From: Lacibacter cauensis
Lineage (GTDB): Bacteria; Bacteroidota; Bacteroidia; Chitinophagales; Chitinophagaceae
NCBI RefSeq assembly: GCF_007830055.1
Contig: NZ_VLLE01000004.1
Location: 711,248-775,247, forward strand
DNA: 64,000 nt
Reading direction: 5' to 3'
Shown: positions 1 to 10,070 of the stretch, piece after piece
Layout of the letters: every line of letters starts with the position of its first letter
Position numbering within the stretch: position 1 is the first letter of the stretch
Position numbers and translations under genes: made by a program
Notes under the pieces: generated by a model
What the model was told of the DNA's origin: nothing
Database searches by the model: none
Seen by the model: the letters and a program-made list of their open reading frames with translations, nothing else

Positions 1-569
1 GCAAACCGGTGCATGTAGCTGTACATGTGCAAAAAGAACGCTTGCGTATCTGGGTTAACGAAACAAAAGCATTTGATGTACCCAAAGCCGTTCCGCTGGA
101 ACATAAAATGAACCAACTGTTTTTTAAGATCAGCCATACCAATTATGCAGAAAACGATTATGGATTATTCATCAGCAATTTAAAAATTGCAACAGGCTTA
201 CCCGATACAAGACATAAACTGCTGGAAGAAGGCAAATTTTCAACCACAGGAATTTTATTTGATGTAAACGCTGCGGTCATCAAACCCGAATCCTTCGGCA
301 TGATAAAAGAAATCGCAACGGTATTAAAAGAAAACCCAACCGTTAAGATCAGGATCGTTGGCCACACCAGCAGCGATGGTGATGATGCCGCTAATCTCGA
401 GCTGTCGAAAAAACGTGCAGCAGCGGTAAAAGAATTACTCATAAAAGAATATGGCATTGATGCAGCGGTAATAGAAACCGATGGCAAAGGCGAAACACAA
501 CCTGTTGCCGATAATAAAACAAAAGAAGGTAAAGCGGCTAACCGCAGAGTGGAGTTTATAAAACTGTAA
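1..569 (+). CDS. OmpA-family protein, C-terminal part (5' partial)
   Basis: The reading frame is open from base 3 of the window, so the start lies upstream and only about the last 189 residues are present. The final 110 residues read as an OmpA/MotB-like peptidoglycan-binding domain, with the GHTSSDGDD loop, the following LSKKRA helix and the closing NRRVEF motif. By family knowledge these residues bind diaminopimelate of the cell wall, so the protein probably tethers the outer membrane to peptidoglycan. The upstream part resembles a concanavalin-like beta-sandwich segment, but too little is visible to be sure. The next gene begins 2 bp after the stop, so the two are probably co-transcribed. 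Confidence 0.85.
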   Translation, partial: KPVHVAVHVQKERLRIWVNETKAFDVPKAVPLEHKMNQLFFKISHTNYAENDYGLFISNLKIATGLPDTRHKLLEEGKFSTTGILFDVNAAVIKPESFGMIKEIATVLKENPTVKIRIVGHTSSDGDDAANLELSKKRAAAVKELLIKEYGIDAAVIETDGKGETQPVADNKTKEGKAANRRVEFIKL

Positions 570-571
570 CC

Positions 572-2596
572 ATGAACACAACCACCATGAAATACATCCT
601 GTTTGCTGTTCTGCTGCTGGTACACGCTTCCTCGTTTGCACAAACACAGGCCGACGTCAACAAAATGATGAAGATGACGCCTGCTGAACTGGAAGCGTAC
701 AAGAAAAAGATGATTCAGCAGCAAACAGCCAAGGCACAGCAAATGGCTGAGCAATACAATCTCAACATCAACACATCTATACTGCCAAACGTAGAAATAA
801 AACCACCGGTTAAAGATGTAAAGCGCCTGGCACTCATTCCCGTAAAACCACCTACACGAACCGAACTGGTTACAAGTTTACAGCAATCGGTTCAGCAAGT
901 GCAAAAAGGAATTCCTGCACCAACAGTAAAAGAAGTGGAGCAGTTTGTAGCATCGAAAAATATTGCACAAATACACGATGCAGCCATCTCTACTTTCTAC
1001 AACAACAACTCTACACAGGGAGTTTTGATGATGATGAAGGCGGTTGCTGCCAACCCCGATTCGTTGCAGATGATGAACAACCTTGCGGCCATGTACAACA
1101 TGATTGGTGTGCAGCAAAAAGCAGTGCCCCTTTTGCAATATTGTTTACAGCAATTACCCAACAGCAGTATTGTCTTAAATAATCTCGGGCAGAGTTATTA
1201 TGGGTTGGGAGATCTGTTTACGGCTGCTGCTTATTTGCGTAAATGTCTCGATATCGATTCGCTCAACATCGAAGCCAACCACAGCATGGGCATGCTGCAT
1301 TACTTCAAAAAAGAATACGATGCAGCCATGAAGTATTTCGAGCGGGAAATGAGTGTGGCTTATCGCCGCAGCACCATGGCCATGGCCTACAAAATGGGTA
1401 AGAAATTTAACCTGCGTGCATTGGCCCAACGCCGCAACCAGCGAAAAGGAGCAAAGCAGAAAGATGCGTTTGAAGAAATTACACTCGGCAAATTTTCGTT
1501 ACCGCAGTATCCGGGTTCAGCAAAAGAAATTACCGAAAACAAAAACGAATACCTGGCTTTTACACAAAGTGTACAAACAGAAATGCTATTCTGGCAACAG
1601 AACGCAAGCACTGTTTTAGCCAAAGCACCAAAGGGTGATGTGTATCCCGGTGTTTATCACGATTTGGTTGAAGCCATGCTGGAAGAGCTGGATGAAGAAT
1701 TTACACCTGAATATCTCAACCCGTATAGCAACGATGAAGCAGCCGTTGCGCAGGAAATTCTGCAGCGCAATGCCACAGCAATCATCTCCGTTAAATGTCC
1801 TGAAGCTCCGCCGGGCAGCAGCATACAGGTACAACAGGAGTTTATTATTGCCTGTTGCGAAAATCAAAAACGTCCGCTGGCCGATAAATTATTAACGGAG
1901 TTAGGTAACCATATCAAACCGTTGTTCGATCTGGGCTTGTTGCGCTGTAAAGCATACATCAACCAAATGGTAGCTATTGTACAATTAGATCCAAGCCCTG
2001 CCAACCAGGCCATGGTCTATAATGCAGTGTCGGGCTATTTTACGTATCTCAGCACAGCGTTGCTTTTTTATACGGGTGGTGAAGTAAATAATCTGCTGCC
2101 TGATTGTGTGCCGGATTACAAACAGGTTAACCTTGACAGTCTTGTACAATCAGAACGTGATTGGAAGATGGCTTGTCCATCGTGGATGAATATTGAAGTA
2201 GATCTCGGTGGCGCTGCTGTAAAAGCCGATTGTAACAAATACGCTATTGAAGCAGGCGAAGGTATTATGGCGGGTTTTGAACACGAATTTAAAAGCGGCA
2301 ATTCAACACTGCTGATTGGTGTTGGTGCAAAAGCAGAATTTTTGGGTATGGCAAAAGCCGAAGCTAAAAGCCAGTTCTATTTCACATTCGATAAGAACAA
2401 AACGTTTTCTGATTGGGGTGTAAAGAACACAGGTGAGTTGGGTATTTCCGGCACACCACTTCCCATAGGCGGCGTTGATGTAGGCGGTACTATTGCCGGT
2501 ATCGAAATAAGCAATACGCACAGTTTAATGAGTGGTGCGTACGAAGAAAGCTTTGAAACAAAAGGTGTCATTGCAGCCATCTTCAATAAAAATTAA
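572..2596 (+). CDS. secreted TPR-repeat protein of unknown function
   Basis: 674 residues. The N-terminus carries a signal peptide ending near SSFAQ; an internal ATG at 587 would also give a complete signal peptide. Residues about 165-265 hold three TPR-like helix pairs (NNLAAMY, NNLGQSYYGLGD, ANHSMGMLHYFKKEYDAA), known as protein-interaction scaffolds. The C-terminal 120 residues are glycine-rich with alternating hydrophobic residues and could be a beta-structured domain. It follows the OmpA-type gene by 2 bp, so the pair may be an envelope operon. I do not recognise a named family. Confidence 0.75.
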   Translation: MNTTTMKYILFAVLLLVHASSFAQTQADVNKMMKMTPAELEAYKKKMIQQQTAKAQQMAEQYNLNINTSILPNVEIKPPVKDVKRLALIPVKPPTRTELVTSLQQSVQQVQKGIPAPTVKEVEQFVASKNIAQIHDAAISTFYNNNSTQGVLMMMKAVAANPDSLQMMNNLAAMYNMIGVQQKAVPLLQYCLQQLPNSSIVLNNLGQSYYGLGDLFTAAAYLRKCLDIDSLNIEANHSMGMLHYFKKEYDAAMKYFEREMSVAYRRSTMAMAYKMGKKFNLRALAQRRNQRKGAKQKDAFEEITLGKFSLPQYPGSAKEITENKNEYLAFTQSVQTEMLFWQQNASTVLAKAPKGDVYPGVYHDLVEAMLEELDEEFTPEYLNPYSNDEAAVAQEILQRNATAIISVKCPEAPPGSSIQVQQEFIIACCENQKRPLADKLLTELGNHIKPLFDLGLLRCKAYINQMVAIVQLDPSPANQAMVYNAVSGYFTYLSTALLFYTGGEVNNLLPDCVPDYKQVNLDSLVQSERDWKMACPSWMNIEVDLGGAAVKADCNKYAIEAGEGIMAGFEHEFKSGNSTLLIGVGAKAEFLGMAKAEAKSQFYFTFDKNKTFSDWGVKNTGELGISGTPLPIGGVDVGGTIAGIEISNTHSLMSGAYEESFETKGVIAAIFNKN

Positions 2597-2801
2597 ACGG
2601 CAGCCAATCCCTTTTATATGAAACATACACACAGCCGTATTTTGCGTGTTGCCTGTTACCTGCTTGCCTATATTTTGTTTACAGCAAAGCAGCAACGCAA
2701 CCGAATTGTATAAATAGCTGTATCAACTGCGGTTTACACTGTACAAACGGGTTGTCCCCAACAAACGAATCGTTTACATTTGAGAAGCTAAAACTTCGCA
2801 C

Positions 2802-5800
2802 TTGTACAAACTCATCGTCACCTGCTTTCTTTGTTTTCTGCTGTTTACGGTAAAGGCACAAAAGCCCCTGCAGTTTTCGTTTACACATTACACAACAGAA
2901 ACAGGTTTAATTTCAAACCAGGTAAATACTGTTGTACAGGACGAGCAGGGTTATTTATGGATTGGTACAATGGAAGGGCTGCAGCGGTACGATGGTGTAC
3001 GTTACAAAGTGTTTAAACATACCGAAGGCGACAGCAACAGTATTCCTTCCAGCCATGTACAGCAACTCATCATCGATTCAAAAAAAAGAATCTGGTTACT
3101 TGCGGGCGATGGTACGGTGGGTATCTGGGATCATAAAAAACTGCGGTTTAAACAGGCAGCGGTACGTTACAAACATCCCAACATTCAATACGTACAGAAA
3201 AGCCTTCGTGTTGACGAATACGGGCATGTGTTCTATCATATGCCCTCCATTGTAACCCTCACCTTTCACGAGCGTCGCAACGAATTTTCAGAGAAACATA
3301 ATTTCTTCAAAACAAAACCGGGCACGCTGATAGCCGAGTTTGTACAACAACCGGGTACCAAGCGTTACTGGATCTCGATTCATGGTGGTGGCTTTGCTGT
3401 GTATAACGATGTGACTAAAACCATCAGCTATGCCGGGCGCAACGTAGAAAAAATTAAAGCCATCGATTTTTATGAAGGATCGATTCGCCCGTTCAATATT
3501 TTCTTCGACAAACACAACCGCATGTGGTTTCAAAGCTGGGGACCCGGCTTTCCTGAATTGTTTGCTTACGATCTGCAACAGGAAAAACCGTTGGTTGAAA
3601 AAATTAATTTTCACAGCAAAGAGCGTGGTTACTACGAAACAAGAGCGTTTTTCAACCAAAGCAACGGCAGCATTTGGGTAAGCGGTTTAAAAATACTTGC
3701 CCGCTATAACGAAACGCTCCGGCAATTTGAATTTGTACCACTCGGAAGTAATGCCATTCACGGTATTGATGCTATTGGTATAACCGGCATGTACGAAGAC
3801 CGTGAACACAACACCTGGGTTGCCACAGGTAATAACGGACTTTATCGTTTTAATCCCGAAGAAGAATATTTCACCAACATCAAACACATCAACCACGTTT
3901 CCGGTAAAGAAGGTGTTGGTTCTGCCATGTCGTTTACCGAACTGAACGATGGCACGGTGTTAATCGGTACCTGGGGCGATGGGTTGTACCGCTACGATAA
4001 ACAGTGGAACGAAATACCGTTGAATATTGCAGGTATCGACAATAAAAATTATTACTCTGCCTGGAGTATGTGTCGCTCAAAAGACAGCAATACCATCTGG
4101 CTTGGGATGCAGCCATCAGTAGCAAAAATCGATCAGAAAAATAATCGCTTCACCATATACAATCCTGCTTCGCTGCCACAGAAAACCATCCGCTCTATTT
4201 CGGAAGATGTATATGGTAACGTATGGATGGGACTAAACGGAAGCGGCCTTTACAAATGGAATGCACAAAAAGGAAAAAATGATTTTAATGCAGGTATTGA
4301 GAAAATTACTTTCATCCCCGACCGAAATGTGAACCACATCATTAACGACAGCAAGGGCAATGTATGGGTTGCCACTGCTACAGATGGTGTTTTTGTAATC
4401 GATCCCGCATCGAACAAGCAACTGCTTTTCTTTAATGCTACTGCACAAGGTGCTTACAAGTTACCCGAAGAAGCAGCTTCCTGCATATTGCAATACAACG
4501 ACACAGCGATGCTTATTTCGATGGGCAAACGTATTGTGTTATACAACACGGCAACCAAAACCTCACGGATTATTCTTAATCCTGCAAACATATCGGGCTA
4601 TATCGCTTCTATGGAAAAAGACAGCGATGGCTATTTATGGGTTACAACCACCAATGGATTGTACAGGGTTGATATGCAGACCAGAGTGGTTATCCGCTTC
4701 AATCGTTATGATGGTATGGATAACGATAATTTTGTACTGGCCTCGTCGTACAAGTTTAAAGACGGGCGTTTGTTATTTGGCTCACCCGGTAATGCCATTG
4801 TTTTTCAGCCTTCTGCCATGCGTTTATCGGAACCCACCTTACCAGCTGTAGTCATCAATGAGTTTAATGTATTAAACCGTCCGCTGCTGGTAGATTCATT
4901 ATTGCAGCAACCGCAAATTGTATTACAGTATCAGCAAAACTCTATCGAAATAGCGTTTGCCACTATGAATGTTACCAATCCTTATCTCATACGCTATAAA
5001 ATGGAAAAGCTGGATAAGGAATGGCGTGTGGCCGAACATGATTATACAGCGGTCTATTCTTACCTGCCGCCCGGCACCTACAGGTTTTTAATAAAGGCAG
5101 AAGATGCAAACATGAAAGCAGGTCCCGTAACAACGCTTACGATTGTAATAAAACCTCCTTTCTGGAAAAGCTGGTGGTTTTATGGCCTGTTAATACTACT
5201 GGGCGCTGGACTGTTGTATTGGATTGATAAGGAGCGTATGAAACGAAAAGAAGTGATGCTGCAAATGCGCACCTCTATTGCAAACAACCTGCACGAAGAA
5301 GTAAATATTGCGTTGAACAATATCAACATGCTCAGCGAAATGGCCCGTATTAAAGCCGATAAGGATGCAGAAAAATCGAAAGAGTTTATTGAGCAGATCC
5401 ACAGCAAAAGCCATAACATGATTATTGCTATGGACGATATGCTGTGGAGCATCGACCCGGAAAACGACAGCATGGAAAAAACCGTACTGCGGTTAAACGA
5501 ATACATTGCTGCGCAGAACAACCGTAACAACAGCTTATACGAGTTGCAGGTAGATGAGCGGATTCTTAAACTGAAGCTGAACATGCAACTGCGGCACGAA
5601 ACATTTTTACTGTTTAAAGAAACCATCAGCGCACTCATCAAAGCAAACGTGCAGCAATGCCGCATTTTTATTGGCCTGGAAAAAGGAAACATTATGTACA
5701 CCGCCGAGTTTAGTAACGAAGGGGGCGACATGCAGCAACTTACCAATGTGCTGCACAGCAATGAAATGACCAGGCGACACCACTCCCTTAAAGCTGCACT

Positions 5801-5870
5801 TGATACTAATTTTAATAAGAGCCATTCAATAGTAACCCTAAAAATTCCGATAGACAGACCGGAGCAATAG
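2802..5870 (+). CDS. beta-propeller sensor protein with degenerate histidine-kinase module
   Basis: 1022 residues, TTG start. No ATG or GTG lies between the in-frame stop at 2781 and this codon, and translation from it gives a signal peptide ending at VKAQ. Residues about 30-660 are periplasmic two-component-regulator propeller repeats (WIGTMEGLQRYDG, WVATGNNGLYRF, WMGLNGSGLYKW, WVTTTNGLYRV). A Y_Y_Y domain (about 690-780) and one membrane helix (about 787-810) follow. The cytoplasmic part has a dimerisation-like helix with NLHEEVN, His831 at the phospho-acceptor position. The ATPase part seems decayed: the N-box segment is KETISALIKANV without the usual Asn/His, and no DxGxG box is visible. 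It lies upstream of two LytS kinases and a LytTR regulator and may feed signals to them rather than act as a kinase. Confidence 0.88.
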   Translation: MYKLIVTCFLCFLLFTVKAQKPLQFSFTHYTTETGLISNQVNTVVQDEQGYLWIGTMEGLQRYDGVRYKVFKHTEGDSNSIPSSHVQQLIIDSKKRIWLLAGDGTVGIWDHKKLRFKQAAVRYKHPNIQYVQKSLRVDEYGHVFYHMPSIVTLTFHERRNEFSEKHNFFKTKPGTLIAEFVQQPGTKRYWISIHGGGFAVYNDVTKTISYAGRNVEKIKAIDFYEGSIRPFNIFFDKHNRMWFQSWGPGFPELFAYDLQQEKPLVEKINFHSKERGYYETRAFFNQSNGSIWVSGLKILARYNETLRQFEFVPLGSNAIHGIDAIGITGMYEDREHNTWVATGNNGLYRFNPEEEYFTNIKHINHVSGKEGVGSAMSFTELNDGTVLIGTWGDGLYRYDKQWNEIPLNIAGIDNKNYYSAWSMCRSKDSNTIWLGMQPSVAKIDQKNNRFTIYNPASLPQKTIRSISEDVYGNVWMGLNGSGLYKWNAQKGKNDFNAGIEKITFIPDRNVNHIINDSKGNVWVATATDGVFVIDPASNKQLLFFNATAQGAYKLPEEAASCILQYNDTAMLISMGKRIVLYNTATKTSRIILNPANISGYIASMEKDSDGYLWVTTTNGLYRVDMQTRVVIRFNRYDGMDNDNFVLASSYKFKDGRLLFGSPGNAIVFQPSAMRLSEPTLPAVVINEFNVLNRPLLVDSLLQQPQIVLQYQQNSIEIAFATMNVTNPYLIRYKMEKLDKEWRVAEHDYTAVYSYLPPGTYRFLIKAEDANMKAGPVTTLTIVIKPPFWKSWWFYGLLILLGAGLLYWIDKERMKRKEVMLQMRTSIANNLHEEVNIALNNINMLSEMARIKADKDAEKSKEFIEQIHSKSHNMIIAMDDMLWSIDPENDSMEKTVLRLNEYIAAQNNRNNSLYELQVDERILKLKLNMQLRHETFLLFKETISALIKANVQQCRIFIGLEKGNIMYTAEFSNEGGDMQQLTNVLHSNEMTRRHHSLKAALDTNFNKSHSIVTLKIPIDRPEQ

Positions 5871-6099
5871 CAGCAATTCATGCAGGTATTCGGTCAATTC
5901 ATAACGGATTACCCCCTGCCGACAGCAAGAATGATGGATTTTTGTACAGGTGTGAAAGCAAAAAAGAGCAAAAGCAAACTGTTTGCGGTCTATACAATGC
6001 AATTCATAACAACGTTGTACCGTTTAATGCTGCTGTTACTGCAGCTTGTTCGGTACACCCTGTAAAAAAACCGGAAAACGTATTAATTTGTAAAGGAAC

Positions 6100-7155
6100 A
6101 TGCAGTTTCGCTTACCGAAATATACCAGTAAAGATTATATGGTACTCGCCATTGTGATTGTGCCATTCAGCCTGTTCTATAACATAATGGCATTTCAATA
6201 CAACCTGCTCAGCAGTCTTCCGTTTTTCCTGGTTACATTGGTTTGCACCATGTTGGCCTTTTCAGTTTACTTTACCATTTGCGGGGCAGTAGCTGTGTTA
6301 ATGAAAAAACGTTTTCCCAAAGAAGAGCAGTTGAACGTAAGGCTTTCGCTTATGATTTCCACCTTTCTTATCATGTCGGGGCTGTTTCTTTTCCTGCTGT
6401 TCAATATTTATGCAGCAATCCCCTACTTTGGCTACAGCTTTAACGAAACCAGTTTCGTGTGGGCCTATTTCTCCATGGGCATCAGTAATATTTTCCTCAC
6501 CTTTCTGCACGAAGGCATCGACCGTTACGAAAACTGGACGAAGAGTATTGATGAAACCAACAAGCTGCGGGCCACGTATCAACGCAGCCGTTTACAAGGT
6601 TTACGCAGCCAGGTAAATCCGCATTTTCTGTTCAACAGTCTTAATTCGCTTTCCAGTTTAATAAGCGAAGAAGGCGATGATGCAGAAAAGTTTTTAGATG
6701 AAATGAGCAAGGTGTACCGCTACATGCTGCGCAGCGAATCGGATACCATGGTTACGCTCAACGAAGAATTAAAATTTTTAGACTCGTATTATTTTTTATT
6801 ATCGGCCCGCTATGGAAATGGTTTGCAAATGACCACGCACATACCCGACGAGCATCGTTACCTCTTGTTGCCGCCACTTTCGTTACAGGTAATTATTGAA
6901 AACATTATTACACAAAACAGCATCAGTAAAACAAGTCCGTTACGCATCAGTATTACAGCAATGGATGGCAGCCTGTTTATTTTAAACAATGTGCAGTTGA
7001 AAACCATTAAAGATGATTTTGAATCGGATGCAGCCCTCGATAACCTGTTAAGCAAATACCGTTTGCTCAATCACCAGGCACTTGTTACTGAAAAAGAAAA
7101 CGAACGCATCATCCGTTTACCATTGCTGCAACAACAAGAGGAGGTAGCGGTATGA
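6100..7155 (+). CDS. LytS-type sensor histidine kinase (first of two)
   Basis: 351 residues. Four membrane helices lie within residues 13-140. The cytoplasmic His_kinase domain (about 160-240) has the VNPHFLFNSLNSL motif with His175 as probable phosphorylation site. The ATP-binding part keeps LQVIIEN (Asn268), but the usual KHN of the N box reads TQN at 271-273, a departure from its neighbour. By family, such kinases phosphorylate LytTR response regulators. It overlaps the next kinase by 4 bp (ATGA), implying translational coupling. A 229-bp gap separates it from the propeller sensor, so it may have its own promoter. Confidence 0.9.
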   Translation: MQFRLPKYTSKDYMVLAIVIVPFSLFYNIMAFQYNLLSSLPFFLVTLVCTMLAFSVYFTICGAVAVLMKKRFPKEEQLNVRLSLMISTFLIMSGLFLFLLFNIYAAIPYFGYSFNETSFVWAYFSMGISNIFLTFLHEGIDRYENWTKSIDETNKLRATYQRSRLQGLRSQVNPHFLFNSLNSLSSLISEEGDDAEKFLDEMSKVYRYMLRSESDTMVTLNEELKFLDSYYFLLSARYGNGLQMTTHIPDEHRYLLLPPLSLQVIIENIITQNSISKTSPLRISITAMDGSLFILNNVQLKTIKDDFESDAALDNLLSKYRLLNHQALVTEKENERIIRLPLLQQQEEVAV

Positions 7156-8246
7156 AGCTGATAAAACCTCCAAAGCTTGAGCTGTACTCCTTTTTGTTTT
7201 CGATGCCACTGATTGATGTGGCTTTGAATGTTATTTTGTACAAGCAACGGCTGTGGAGCGAAAGCGCAATCTGGCTCATCTCTTTTCCGCTGATGTTTGT
7301 ATTTGGCACCATCAGCTGGTTTTTGCATATCCAATATGAAAACTGGGTAGAAACAAAATATCCGGAGCTGAACCAGACAAAACAGCGCATTGCATTAAAG
7401 GCCGCTGCGTTCCTGTTGATTATGCAGCCATCGGTATTGCTCATTTTTTATTTTTATGATCACTTTCATGTGTTGGGCTACAGTATGGAGAAAAGCGATC
7501 TGCTGCAAGGGATGATCATTGGCTTTTCGGTGAACCTTGTTTTTGAAACTTTATACGAAGGTGATTATGCCCTAACCAAATACAAAGAAACCTATGCCGA
7601 GAAAGAAACCTTGCAGGAACTGTCGCTGCAAACAGAATTTGATGCGCTGAAAAACCAGGTAAACCCGCATTTCCTGTTCAACTGTTTCAATACACTTTCA
7701 TCGTTGATTGCTGTAGACCGGCAACGGGCTGAAGAATTTTTAAACGAGCTGAGCATTGTATACCGTTACCTGTTACGCAACAACGAAGAAGGACTTAGTA
7801 CGTTAGCGAACGAAATCAATTTCATAAAATCGTACTACCGTTTACTGCAAACAAGACACGGCGAAGCCGTCGAAATTCATATTGAAATTGATAAACGTTA
7901 CGAGCCCTATCTGTTACCATCGCTTACCTTACAATTATTGGTTGAAAACGTGGTAAAACACAATGCGCTTTCGAAAAACAAACCGTTGGTGATCGATATT
8001 TTTACCATGGCAGGCAATAAGCTTGTAGTGAATAACAACCTGCAGCGGAGAACGGTAAAAGCACCCAGTAATAACGTTGGGCTTGAAAACATCAAAACCA
8101 AATACACGCTGTTGAAGCAACCCGGTTTCCAGGTAATGGAAAACGAAAAAAACTTTACGGTGGTGTTGCCGTTGATCTGGAAACCTGTTGAGAGCGAAAG
8201 CGATCGTTTAAAAAAAGAAAAGCTGTTTATTAACCATAACCATTAA
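7152..8246 (+). CDS. LytS-type sensor histidine kinase (second of two)
   Basis: 364 residues, a paralogue of the preceding gene with the same plan. Several hydrophobic helices fill residues 10-135, followed by a His_kinase domain with QVNPHFLFNCFNTLSSL (His173 as probable acceptor) and a canonical N box, QLLVENVVKHN at 261-271. Unlike its neighbour, the ATP-binding motif looks intact. It overlaps the previous gene by 4 bp and precedes the LytTR regulator by 10 bp, so the three form one transcription unit. The tandem suggests a heterodimeric sensor; that is inference. Confidence 0.92.
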   Translation: MKLIKPPKLELYSFLFSMPLIDVALNVILYKQRLWSESAIWLISFPLMFVFGTISWFLHIQYENWVETKYPELNQTKQRIALKAAAFLLIMQPSVLLIFYFYDHFHVLGYSMEKSDLLQGMIIGFSVNLVFETLYEGDYALTKYKETYAEKETLQELSLQTEFDALKNQVNPHFLFNCFNTLSSLIAVDRQRAEEFLNELSIVYRYLLRNNEEGLSTLANEINFIKSYYRLLQTRHGEAVEIHIEIDKRYEPYLLPSLTLQLLVENVVKHNALSKNKPLVIDIFTMAGNKLVVNNNLQRRTVKAPSNNVGLENIKTKYTLLKQPGFQVMENEKNFTVVLPLIWKPVESESDRLKKEKLFINHNH

Positions 8247-8256
8247 ACACTGTTGT

Positions 8257-9021
8257 ATGAATATTTTAATTGTTGAAGACGAAGATCTGGCCGTAAAAAA
8301 ATTACAGAAAACATTAGCGGCTGTAGACGATACAGCTGTAGTGCTCGCATCAACCGATAGTATTAAAAGTACAGTTGAGTGGTTGAACGATAACCCGCAG
8401 CCCGATCTGATACTGATGGATATTGAACTGGCCGACGGCCAGAGCTTTGAAATATTTAACCTGGTTGATGTAAAAAGTCCGGTGATATTCACCACTTCGT
8501 ACGACGAGTATGCATTAAAAGCGTTTAAAGTAAACAGTGTTGATTACTTGCTGAAGCCGATTCAGAAAGAAGAGTTGGCTGCTGCGTTAACCAAGTACAA
8601 AAAATTACAGAGCAATGCCAAGCCCGATATCAGCCTCGATAACCTCGTAAAAGAATTACAACAAAAACTGCAGCCGAAAGAATACCGCAAACGATTTTTG
8701 GTAAAGCATGGACAAAAGCTGGTAAGCGTGGAAGTGGAAGACATTGCCTACTTCTACAGCGATGGCCGGTTGAACTTCTTTAAAACAAAAGACAATAAAA
8801 AGTTTGTAGTGGACTATACCATGGACGAGCTGGAAGAGATGCTCGATCCGGAACGGTATTTCCGCATCAGCCGTTCATTTTATGTATCGGTAACCAGCAT
8901 CGACAAAATTGATGATTACTTTGGTAACCGTCTTGTGCTGGGTCTTATTCCGGAAGTAGACAAGGAAGCATTGGTAAGCCGGGAAAAAGTAACCGAGTTT
9001 AAAAAGTGGATGGGTAAATAA
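8257..9021 (+). CDS. LytTR-family response regulator
   Basis: 254 residues. The receiver domain (1-120) has the acidic pocket IVEDED, the phospho-acceptor Asp55 in LILMDIEL and the conserved Lys100 in YLLKPI. A linker leads to a LytTR DNA-binding domain (about 145-250), with FLVKHGQKLVSVEVEDI and the typical FRISRSFYV stretch. LytTR proteins bind direct repeats upstream of their targets. It is the last gene of the kinase operon and is followed at once by a strong terminator, so it is the likely output of both LytS kinases. Confidence 0.94.
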   Translation: MNILIVEDEDLAVKKLQKTLAAVDDTAVVLASTDSIKSTVEWLNDNPQPDLILMDIELADGQSFEIFNLVDVKSPVIFTTSYDEYALKAFKVNSVDYLLKPIQKEELAAALTKYKKLQSNAKPDISLDNLVKELQQKLQPKEYRKRFLVKHGQKLVSVEVEDIAYFYSDGRLNFFKTKDNKKFVVDYTMDELEEMLDPERYFRISRSFYVSVTSIDKIDDYFGNRLVLGLIPEVDKEALVSREKVTEFKKWMGK

Positions 9022-9038
9022 CAGCTTCATCCCATTGC

Positions 9039-9067
9039 AAAAGCTCCGCCATGGCGGAGCTTTTTTT
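9039..9067 (+). terminator. rho-independent terminator of the LytS/LytTR operon
   Basis: A perfect stem AAAGCTCCGCC / GGCGGAGCTTT with a 2-nt loop and a T run lies 18 bp after the response-regulator stop. Confidence 0.9.
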
Positions 9068-9172
9068 GTACAGTTCATCCCCTCTTTCTTACAACTCATT
9101 CATAATACTGGCAGTTTATTGTAAACACAGATTCATTTTTGCAGCTATTAATGATATTAAAACCTTTTCATC

Positions 9173-10018
9173 ATGTTAAAACATCTTTTCCGCAAACGTA
9201 ACTGGCATTTTTCAGCGGCTTCGGGTATGGTAGCCTGCTGCCTCGCCGTATTTTTTCTTTATTCTTTTACCAGCAAACAACTTGCTGCCGATTTTCTGCA
9301 GCAACTGGGTATAACCAAAACAACCGCCAACGAAAAAATCGGCAATGGATTTTTAGGTGGCTCTTTTGATGCCTATGGTATTAAAAATCTCAAAAACATT
9401 CCCGCTGCTGCAAGAGTTCCGCTTGCAAAAGAAATTGCTGCCTACAGTAAGCAGTATGTACAATCAGCTGCCTACCTGAAACAATACAACGAGCTGCGCA
9501 ACCAGCACAAGCCCGAGTTCAAAGCAATTCAAACGCCGGAAGAAATGCAGAAAGAGTCTGTTGCACAATACAAAAAAAGTGTAGCAGAAATGGAGCAATC
9601 GGTTAAAACAGCCGATGCAACCATGAAGCCGATATTTGAAAAAGTACTGGCCGATGCAAAAAAACAATTGAAAGAAGCAGAAGATCCCAACAACAAATAC
9701 GTAGCCAACTACCGTAAAAATTATGAAGCAGCTGTACCGCAAAACAAAGCCGGTTACGATCAGCAGGTTGCACGTTGGGAACAGGAATATCCTGCCAATC
9801 ATATGCTGTATGTAAAAAAGCGCTTGCAAAATTTTCTGGCCGAAACTGCCGATATTGATTTTGATGCACAAACAGTAGAGAAAAACGGAAAGAAATATTT
9901 TGTAAACCGTGCATACGAAAGCAAAGGTTCGCATTGGAAAATGGCCTACCGTGCAGGGAAAGAGGTGGTAACAACTGCAAGAGAATTTGTGGAGAGCTGG
10001 TTAAAAGAAATCAACTGA
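9173..10018 (+). CDS. hypothetical membrane-anchored coiled-coil protein
   Basis: 281 residues. A basic N-terminus is followed by one hydrophobic segment (about 17-33), which reads as a signal anchor. The rest is hydrophilic and strongly charged, rich in Lys, Glu, Gln and Ala, with probable coiled-coil stretches at about 90-180. I recognise no catalytic motif and no named family. It has its own terminator and no close partner gene. Confidence 0.6.
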   Translation: MLKHLFRKRNWHFSAASGMVACCLAVFFLYSFTSKQLAADFLQQLGITKTTANEKIGNGFLGGSFDAYGIKNLKNIPAAARVPLAKEIAAYSKQYVQSAAYLKQYNELRNQHKPEFKAIQTPEEMQKESVAQYKKSVAEMEQSVKTADATMKPIFEKVLADAKKQLKEAEDPNNKYVANYRKNYEAAVPQNKAGYDQQVARWEQEYPANHMLYVKKRLQNFLAETADIDFDAQTVEKNGKKYFVNRAYESKGSHWKMAYRAGKEVVTTAREFVESWLKEIN

Positions 10019-10040
10019 TGTACATCAAAATTACATGCAC

Positions 10041-10070
10041 AAAAACCTGTTTGTACAAACAGGTTTTTTT
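10041..10070 (+). terminator. rho-independent terminator
   Basis: The stem AAAAACCTGTTTG / CAAACAGGTTTTT with a T run sits 22 bp after the hypothetical gene ending at 10018. Confidence 0.88.

Noticed and set aside
2618-2713. 31-codon open frame starting MKHTHSRILRVACY after the TPR gene
   Set aside because: Short, no promoter or conserved motif seen; mostly covers the gap before the propeller sensor.
5180-5881. 233-codon frame antisense to the propeller sensor
   Set aside because: It is the shadow of a clear coding frame, rich in Ser/Cys/Leu, with no recognisable domain.
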